NCBI GenBank assembly: GCA_910587165.1
Contig: CAJUKP010000009.1
Span: 34,190-98,189 of the forward strand
DNA length: 64,000 bases
DNA from: an uncultured Duncaniella sp.
GTDB lineage: Bacteria > Bacteroidota > Bacteroidia > Bacteroidales > Muribaculaceae
Direction: 5' to 3'
This document shows, in pieces, positions 58,391-64,000 of the stretch. Positions within the stretch are counted from its first letter, which is position 1. Each line of letters begins with the position of its first letter. Below the pieces are notes generated by a model. That model saw only the letters and a program-made list of their open reading frames with translations. It was not told the origin of the DNA and made no database searches. A program made the position numbers and the translations under genes.

Positions 58391-58583
58391 AGGCTCTTGA
58401 ATACCTGTCAATGCTCTTCCATAGAATTTACATCCATGCTGCAGCTCTTTAATTCAGTTATTGATTCGTAAATACCTCATCTCACTTGTAGTCAAACTGA
58501 TAATAGAAATAAGAATAGGCTGAACAGAATAAAGAGTAGATATCTTATTTTAATACTACTTGAGGTCAACCGAACTTATTCAT

Positions 58584-59555
58584 TTATTGAATATCTTGTC
58601 CGTTTAGCTGAATATATTCCGTTCCATTTATCAAGGATGCCACATAAGGGAAAGAAGATTGATATAACGGAGGCTCTATTACACTATATACTTTCTTTGC
58701 TCCAGCTATCATGAAGAGATCGATAAAGGATTTTAAGTGTATCGTGACATCAGAGTTATAACCATCAAAGTCCATATGAACTATTTCTCCCTTGATAATG
58801 TGCACATAGGGATATTGGGATGCTCTCTCAAGAAATGTCTTGCTGTCGGAGGTTACTAAAAATTTATCAAGGTGGGGGTGCAACCGATGAACGGTCTCAA
58901 TATATTTAAGGCATCTTGTGATGAGTTGCTCCTTTCGTCCCTGATCCTCAATTTTGGGGAAATTGCCTTCTTTCAAGTCTCCCAGTAGTTGTTGGAATCT
59001 AAAAGTTATTGATACATATTCGTCCGGAAGTTGCTTCTTTTCATTTAATATTGCCTGATTAAGCAATGGACTAAGGCGAAACAGCCTGTGAAAAGAATAC
59101 TTGAAATTAGTCGGATAATTATACTTCATGTTGGTATATACATGAAGTTGGGAATTGCTCTCGGCAAGTTCTTTTTTTGCGTAAATCTGTTGTAAATAAA
59201 CAGACGAGTTATACGATATCACGATAGGACGTGACTCTTCCGAATTATAGGATATCAAGTCATCCTGAATAGTCCAGTCAATTTCATTTGGCACTAGGAA
59301 CTCAGATAAATTATAGGGGAAAACGAAATTTGCCTTAAAGGTCTTATTATTCTCTACACAGTAGTCATATGTAGACACAAGTCCCGACAATCTATCTGCG
59401 AGTCCTCCATGATGAATCCTACCATCACACATATATATAAGACATTGCTTGTCCTCACACGGAACTTTTGGATTCGTCTTGCTATAATACTTTTTTAATT
59501 TTAGCAATTTATAATTATTGCTTAGAATTCTTCGAAGCTTTTTAAAATAATACAT
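58584..59555 (-). CDS. Putative glycosyltransferase with GGLADRL motif
   Basis: A 323-residue AT-rich gene. The N-terminal motif IHHGGLADRLSGLVSTYDYC resembles the nucleotide-binding start of fucosyltransferase-like (GT11/NodZ-like) proteins. Other visible parts are VSITFRFQQLLGDLKEGNFP, FLVTSDSKTFLERASQYPYVHII and SFIDLFMIAGAKKVYSVIEPPLYQSSFPYVASLI, consistent with a GT-B acceptor/donor half (TSDS and a late Glu-Pro-Pro). The substrate cannot be told. It stands 12 bases after the GT2 gene and before the decayed region. Confidence 0.6.
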   Translation of the reverse strand: MYYFKKLRRILSNNYKLLKLKKYYSKTNPKVPCEDKQCLIYMCDGRIHHGGLADRLSGLVSTYDYCVENNKTFKANFVFPYNLSEFLVPNEIDWTIQDDLISYNSEESRPIVISYNSSVYLQQIYAKKELAESNSQLHVYTNMKYNYPTNFKYSFHRLFRLSPLLNQAILNEKKQLPDEYVSITFRFQQLLGDLKEGNFPKIEDQGRKEQLITRCLKYIETVHRLHPHLDKFLVTSDSKTFLERASQYPYVHIIKGEIVHMDFDGYNSDVTIHLKSFIDLFMIAGAKKVYSVIEPPLYQSSFPYVASLINGTEYIQLNGQDIQ

Positions 59556-59567
59556 ATAGTGGTTCTT

Positions 59568-60413
59568 TTAAAAAAATCCTTCTATCGCTCCCTTTAGAGC
59601 ATACTTGAAATACTCCATTCTTCCAGGTCGTAGACTTGAGAGCATTCGCAAAACTCCCATTGCAAAACGTCTAACTCTATGTAGACAAGGTATATGTTTC
59701 ATTCGAGACATTTTGAAAGAATTTCTAACAATATAGTATTCTCTATTTGGCGAATGAGAAAGCACTTTGTCTGAATTGCCGTTTCCTAACTCGTGGATTA
59801 ATTTTGCAGAGGTGCACTGCAAGATTTTATAGCCATAATTCCTTGCTCTAAGGCACCATTCGAAATCAACACCATCAATAAACATATCATCATTCATTCC
59901 TCCCACTTTGTCTATCACCTCAATTGGAATCATACATCCGGAAGATATTATATATGATACATCGTTTAATTCAGTTGTCAACGGAATATGTAAGATACGT
60001 AGTCCTGAAATACGAATTCCGAATAGTTCTTCACTCTTTGTATATGCATTTACGATTACCGGCCCCGTTGCGCCAATATTTTTATATTGCATATAAGGTG
60101 CACTTAATGCCTTTACCATATCAGAGCAAGGAATAGAATCCTGATCCAAAAGTAATATATGCGTGGCCCCCATTTTTTTGGCTTTGTCAATGCCTTGATT
60201 TTGAGCCTTGGCAATCCCTGCATTTTCATGATTTAGAATCCATGATGTTGTCTTCGACAATCTACTACAAAACTCACGTAGACTTTCTCTATTTTCACTT
60301 CCATTGTCAACATATACACACCCGGCCACTTGTGGGCAAATCTCATCTAACTGAAGCTTCAGCTGAACAAGATTTGGATTATATGTGACTATAATCGCAA
60401 ATACCTTAATCAT
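59568..60413 (-). CDS. Glycosyltransferase family 2, rhamnosyltransferase-like
   Basis: A 281-residue GT-A enzyme: VFAIIVTYNPNLVQLKLQLDEI, VYVDNGSENRESL, NAGIAKAQNQGIDKAKKMGATHILLLDQDSIPCSD (the DxD metal motif DQD) and DVEF-like GVDFEWCLRARNYGYKIL. These features match the RfbF-like group that often uses dTDP-rhamnose, which fits the RmlB end at the window edge. Located eight bases after the other GT2 gene. Confidence 0.87.
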   Translation of the reverse strand: MIKVFAIIVTYNPNLVQLKLQLDEICPQVAGCVYVDNGSENRESLREFCSRLSKTTSWILNHENAGIAKAQNQGIDKAKKMGATHILLLDQDSIPCSDMVKALSAPYMQYKNIGATGPVIVNAYTKSEELFGIRISGLRILHIPLTTELNDVSYIISSGCMIPIEVIDKVGGMNDDMFIDGVDFEWCLRARNYGYKILQCTSAKLIHELGNGNSDKVLSHSPNREYYIVRNSFKMSRMKHIPCLHRVRRFAMGVLRMLSSLRPGRMEYFKYALKGAIEGFF

Positions 60414-60420
60414 AAAATAT

Positions 60421-61377
60421 TTAACGTCGCCCCTTTAGTCTATATAAAAGCTTAAGAATAATAGGAATCATTAAAACATTCCTGTATTTGATGATGTACA
60501 CCAAAAGCGTCTTATTAGCGAATTCTAATAATTCGCAGCTTTTTGCAATATATTCTCTATCATTAAGACAAATCGCAGCTGGCAGGTACTTAAGATATGT
60601 ATGATATCTTATCGCAGATGTTTCTTCTGATGTCAGCAGTTGTGAATATCTCAAAAAATATTTTTCCTTGATTTGTATCAATCCTTTTCCGAATTTCAGT
60701 AATGACCTAATAGTCTTACTGTTGCTTACACTTTCATTGAAAATTCGGTATGTAGCTGTATTGTAATCTAGGAAATGCACATCACCCTGTGCGAACATAT
60801 CCAATGCTATTGAATATGACCAATCTACATCTCTCTTGGTGTTTGGTACATATAACTTTCTTCTGAATAGCCATGTCAACGGAGCTAAATGTCCTGCACG
60901 CAGAAGATGCTCTTTGAAATTTTTAGGAGAGTGTATAAATCCGGATGTAAGCGCATTATGTTCGATACGATTCTGTCTTTCGATATAAAAATCAGCGTTA
61001 GTGTAGACCAAACTACATTCTGGATGATTTTCCATATAATCTACTTGTTTCTGCAACTTCGAAGGATCTGTCCACTCGTCATCACCTTCACACCATGCTA
61101 TATACTTCCCAGTTGCTATTGATACGCACCGGTCAAACATATCGACATCTTGACTATATTGGTTGCTTTCGGGCAGAATCAAGCTAATTTTGTCTGGATA
61201 CTTTTGGTGATATTCTTTTATTATTTCTCTGGTTCCATCAGTTGAATAATCATCATGGATAATTACTTCATAGCTGAAATCGCAACGTTGGGATAGGACA
61301 CCGTCAAGACATTTTTGTATCCAATCTTTCTGGTTGTATGCTAAACAACAAACACTGACCAAGATGTTCTGCATCAA
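60421..61377 (-). CDS. Glycosyltransferase family 2
   Basis: A 318-residue GT-A enzyme: ILVSVCCLAYNQKDWIQKCLDGVLSQRCDFSYEVIIHDDYSTDGTREIIKEY at the start, IAWCEGDDEWTDPSKLQKQVDYMENHPECSLVYTNADF with the metal-binding GDDEW motif, and a C-terminal helical tail rich in Leu and Lys. The donor is unknown. It overlaps the polymerase gene by four bases. Confidence 0.9.
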   Translation of the reverse strand: MMQNILVSVCCLAYNQKDWIQKCLDGVLSQRCDFSYEVIIHDDYSTDGTREIIKEYHQKYPDKISLILPESNQYSQDVDMFDRCVSIATGKYIAWCEGDDEWTDPSKLQKQVDYMENHPECSLVYTNADFYIERQNRIEHNALTSGFIHSPKNFKEHLLRAGHLAPLTWLFRRKLYVPNTKRDVDWSYSIALDMFAQGDVHFLDYNTATYRIFNESVSNSKTIRSLLKFGKGLIQIKEKYFLRYSQLLTSEETSAIRYHTYLKYLPAAICLNDREYIAKSCELLEFANKTLLVYIIKYRNVLMIPIILKLLYRLKGRR

Positions 61378-62615
61378 GAAAATTTTGTTTTATTAATGAA
61401 TGACAAAAAGATACATGCACATTGCACGTAAACAAAAGATGGAAGCAATATATATGATGAGGAGAAAAAACTTAATGAAAGACATCCGAATAAATATGCA
61501 TAATTCACCAATAAGAATATATCTCTTTTTGCAATTCCCCTGATATAATACGAATACAGGCCCAATAGAAACATAAATATTGAACCTATTACCCAACCCG
61601 TGTTTATATATACTTCTCCAATCAATGAATATACATTAGTCTTAAACTCTAAAAGATTTACCCGATTCGTAACTTGAATCCATGATGTAACCGCATAGTC
61701 TGTATAAAGATGTGCTTTGCCAGTGCCCAATATTGTATTAATGACATTGTTAAAAAAAACAGTTACAAATTCAATCTGTTCATTGACCAGATTCGGATGA
61801 TATCGTAAATATTCGCTAAATCCAACTTCCCCACATATCAGGTAAAAAATAAAATACCCAATACTATAAGTTAATGTGTCACCTTCTTCTTTTATGTTAA
61901 AAACAAGAGCCATTCCTATAAACAAAGCAACAAAGCATGAAACGGTGAGTATAATATTTTTTAAATTCAATTTAATGGCACCAATATAAATGGAAATAAA
62001 AATACCACAAATAATCGGAAGTAGGAACTCAGCCTTAATAGCCGATGCTAATTTCAATCCTAAGCAGACTATTATCAATGCGACAGTCATCCATTTCCCA
62101 ATCCTAAGGATGTTATACTTCAAATTTATAATCAGTACAATTAGAATTATAATAATAAAATTGCCCATATGAGCGGCTAATCCACCTTGTGCATACTCCT
62201 GATCTTCCAGCTCAAATATTGACCTATTTTGCAATACTGCTTTTAACTGAAAAATGGCAACTAAAATAATTACTGAAAAGAAAAATTTTATAAAATGTAT
62301 ATGATTTATTTTAAGGCGTGGAATCTCAATAATTCTTCGTTTTACCGGATGGATCTTATTCTGCCTTATTATGCATCCTCCTATATAGAAACATAAGAAG
62401 GCCCACGAATTAATCATAATCACTTGGCTGCTTACAATTTCGAAATTTATGATTGGTGCAAATACATTTGTCAATAATGTAATTATTACAATGGGTATGG
62501 AAATGGCACTGAAAGGAGAATACCATATCCCATTATTTTTTTCATGCCATATTATTACAGAAACAAAGCATGCAAATAAGATAGACAAAATGAGATTATT
62601 TATTCCACATTCCAT
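61374..62615 (-). CDS. Polysaccharide polymerase (Wzy-like)
   Basis: A 413-residue membrane protein with about 10-12 hydrophobic segments and a large loop late in the sequence (EYLRYHPNLVNEQIEFVTVFFNNVINTILGTGKAHLYTDYAVTSWIQVTNRV). Gene position between the flippase and the glycosyltransferases and this topology fit an O-antigen/capsule polymerase, although such proteins share little sequence. The gene is strongly AT-rich. It overlaps the flippase gene by 20 bases. Confidence 0.72.
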   Translation of the reverse strand: MECGINNLILSILFACFVSVIIWHEKNNGIWYSPFSAISIPIVIITLLTNVFAPIINFEIVSSQVIMINSWAFLCFYIGGCIIRQNKIHPVKRRIIEIPRLKINHIHFIKFFFSVIILVAIFQLKAVLQNRSIFELEDQEYAQGGLAAHMGNFIIIILIVLIINLKYNILRIGKWMTVALIIVCLGLKLASAIKAEFLLPIICGIFISIYIGAIKLNLKNIILTVSCFVALFIGMALVFNIKEEGDTLTYSIGYFIFYLICGEVGFSEYLRYHPNLVNEQIEFVTVFFNNVINTILGTGKAHLYTDYAVTSWIQVTNRVNLLEFKTNVYSLIGEVYINTGWVIGSIFMFLLGLYSYYIRGIAKRDIFLLVNYAYLFGCLSLSFFSSSYILLPSFVYVQCACIFLSFINKTKFS

Positions 62616-63936
62616 CTGCTCGATTATTTATGATTTTCAAGTATTGAATACGATTAATTATAAGCCCTGATAAATTTAATACAGCCAAACTCAATACAAT
62701 ACCGATTACTCCTAATTTGATACCGAGAATATATGACAGAGGGTAAAAACAAATGGCCATTATTACCGTATTGATTGTCTGGATTCTCAATTTTCCCAAA
62801 CCATTAAGAATACTTGAGTAGGAAAGACTCCATATCTGAATACAAACATATAATCCCATTATTAGTGACATCATAAATGGGATATGCACTTCTGATCCAA
62901 TCCAAATACGATAGATAAACTCTGAGATAAGAACCATAATTCCAATACACATTGTTACTATTAGCATAACTTTACGAATGGTGGTCATTATGCGTTTTAT
63001 CCAGTCGATGTCTCCTTTTGCATAGGCATCTGTTGTCGCAGACCACATTGGTGCCAAGATAAGGTTTATAGCCATCAAGATGACACTGAAGTATCTATAA
63101 GCAATATTGTAAGGTGTCACTTGCTCTGGTCCAAACATATGTGATATAAACAAGTTTGCGACTGTAAAGAGGAGAATCCCAGACAATTGTAGGATAAAAA
63201 ATTGTAAACCAATATTGAATAGCTCTCTTAGGTGGCTTTTCTTGCAGTAGCGGATTGATGGCGAAAGGTATGGGTAAACTTTAAAAAATGTTATTGGGTA
63301 AGCTGCCAAGTAAATTATTAACGGAGATCCGGAATATACAACTGCTACCCAGAACAGACTCCCAGATGTCGTGCGAGTTAAGATATATATTACGATTAAC
63401 GATAATAGATGCCCCGATACAATCATAAAATTGTTGATAGCCGGTAGTTGCATTGCCAAATATACATTACCAATAAACTTAAATATGAAATTCAAGCAGA
63501 ATATGGCGAAAGCTACGTATACAATTTCATCGAGGTGAGCCACTTGTTTAGGCGTAGTATTTAGAATACTGTACCAATCAAGAAATGGTTCAAATACAGA
63601 TCCGATAACTATCAAAACGCCCATAAGCAATATGAGCATAAAGAATGTAGTGCTGACGTATATGCGGCCAAGTTGTCGGTCATTATTTGCAACGGCTTCT
63701 GCAAGTCTATTACGCATACCATTGCCAAGACCAATGTCGAAGGAGTTAATCCACATGAGTATGGAACTCAGTGTCAACCAAATTCCATACTCATATTGAT
63801 TTAAATAGCCGAGTGTGACAGGGACAATCAGAAGATATACTATCGAATCCACACCTTTAATTAGAAACGATGCAATGATATTCTTCTTGGCCTTTACACT
63901 CCGTTCTTCTCCTTTGAAAAACGTCTTTAGATTCAT
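62596..63936 (-). CDS. Polysaccharide flippase (Wzx-like)
   Basis: A 446-residue protein with about 12-14 transmembrane segments of the MOP/polysaccharide transport superfamily: AKKNIIASFLIKGVDSIVYLLIVPVTLGYLNQYEYGIWLTLSSI at the start, LGNGMRNRLAEAVANNDRQLGRIYVSTTF, and APMWSATTDAYAKGDIDWIKRIM. It moves lipid-linked repeat units across the inner membrane. The ATG at 63936 overlaps the stop of the upstream RmlB gene as ATGA, and its end overlaps the polymerase gene. Confidence 0.88.
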   Translation of the reverse strand: MNLKTFFKGEERSVKAKKNIIASFLIKGVDSIVYLLIVPVTLGYLNQYEYGIWLTLSSILMWINSFDIGLGNGMRNRLAEAVANNDRQLGRIYVSTTFFMLILLMGVLIVIGSVFEPFLDWYSILNTTPKQVAHLDEIVYVAFAIFCLNFIFKFIGNVYLAMQLPAINNFMIVSGHLLSLIVIYILTRTTSGSLFWVAVVYSGSPLIIYLAAYPITFFKVYPYLSPSIRYCKKSHLRELFNIGLQFFILQLSGILLFTVANLFISHMFGPEQVTPYNIAYRYFSVILMAINLILAPMWSATTDAYAKGDIDWIKRIMTTIRKVMLIVTMCIGIMVLISEFIYRIWIGSEVHIPFMMSLIMGLYVCIQIWSLSYSSILNGLGKLRIQTINTVIMAICFYPLSYILGIKLGVIGIVLSLAVLNLSGLIINRIQYLKIINNRADGMWNK

Positions 63937-64000
63937 CTATTCTGATACATTTCGTCGTAGTAGCGTTCGTAGTCGCCGGAGGTGATATTGTCCATCCAGT
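63933..64000 (-). CDS. rmlB: dTDP-glucose 4,6-dehydratase, C-terminal end
   Basis: Only the last 21 codons are in the window, reading WMDNITSGDYERYYDEMYQNR and a TGA that overlaps the flippase start. The WMxNxTSGDYxxYY ending is typical of RmlB in Bacteroidales, which makes the 4-keto-6-deoxy intermediate for dTDP-rhamnose. With the rhamnosyltransferase-like GT2 this suggests rhamnose or a related 6-deoxy sugar in the repeat unit. Assignment rests on this short stretch. Confidence 0.7.
   Translation of the reverse strand, partial: WMDNITSGDYERYYDEMYQNR

Noticed and set aside
1..64000. CRISPR arrays, complete insertion sequences, rRNA genes
   Set aside because: No regularly spaced direct repeats of 25-40 bases, no transposase or cas gene, and no rRNA sequence recognised.

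Overview
The window looks like a chromosome segment of a Bacteroidales bacterium. Signs are the promoters of Bacteroides type (TTTG, 19-21 bases, TAnnTTTG), a CarboxypepD_reg-type TonB-dependent receptor, an IspG with the long insert, a fused DAHP synthase-chorismate mutase and many lipoproteins with a Bacteroidetes lipobox. The fairly high GC of the first 47 kb suggests Muribaculaceae rather than Bacteroides; that placement is inference.

Layout. 1-5474 (+): thiamin operon thiD (partial)-thiS-tenI-thiE-thiG-thiC-thiH, ended by a hairpin, then an outer-membrane TonB-dependent receptor (5612-8014). 8018-18669 (-): one long run of tightly packed genes, read from the wzi-like outer-membrane protein through a lipocalin-like lipoprotein, a three-gene nonulosonate-like set (SDR, ATP-grasp, NeuB-like), rpoN, a PAP2-like membrane protein, purE, ispG, ribD and a GNAT. 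18760-27695 (-): pyrK-pyrD-two lipoproteins-SUI1-addA-like helicase/nuclease-mutS behind a clear promoter. 27799-29725 (-): a TonB-C/WG-repeat lipoprotein and a HigBA-type toxin-antitoxin pair. 29910-32257: small accessory genes, a frameshifted acetyltransferase with a G7 tract, a cluster of palindromic repeats and tRNA-Arg(CCT). 32258-39287: DUF4293 protein, then surE-dacB-unknown-rsmI-coiled-coil lipoprotein and a type I pullulanase. 39409-43534 (-): the phenylalanine/tyrosine operon pheA-aminotransferase-DAHPS/CM-tyrA, preceded by a complete-looking transcription attenuator with an 18-residue Phe/Tyr-rich leader peptide. 43649-46699 (+): a redoxin-fold protein without cysteines, a small secreted protein and topoisomerase III. 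46731-49034: an XRE regulator, repeats, a frameshifted TerB-like gene and decayed DNA. 49035-64000 (-): a surface-polysaccharide locus, increasingly AT-rich towards the right edge.

The polysaccharide locus has an export/polymerisation half (RmlB end, Wzx, Wzy, two GT2 enzymes, a GGLADRL-type transferase candidate) and a modification half: class V aminotransferase, pyruvyl transferase, a MenD-like ThDP enzyme, an SDR, a cytidylyltransferase fused to a Gfo/Idh/MocA oxidoreductase, LicD and a GT4. The second half could make and transfer an unusual CDP-activated group; no known pathway that I recognise uses this exact set.

The observations most worth checking are the Phe/Tyr attenuator (promoter, leader peptide, antiterminator and terminator all visible), the MenD-like/cytidylyltransferase fusion/LicD set, the incomplete nonulosonate set ahead of rpoN, the single-base frameshifts in or near homopolymers in two genes, and a 36-bp perfect inverted repeat with a solo half copy 8.4 kb away.
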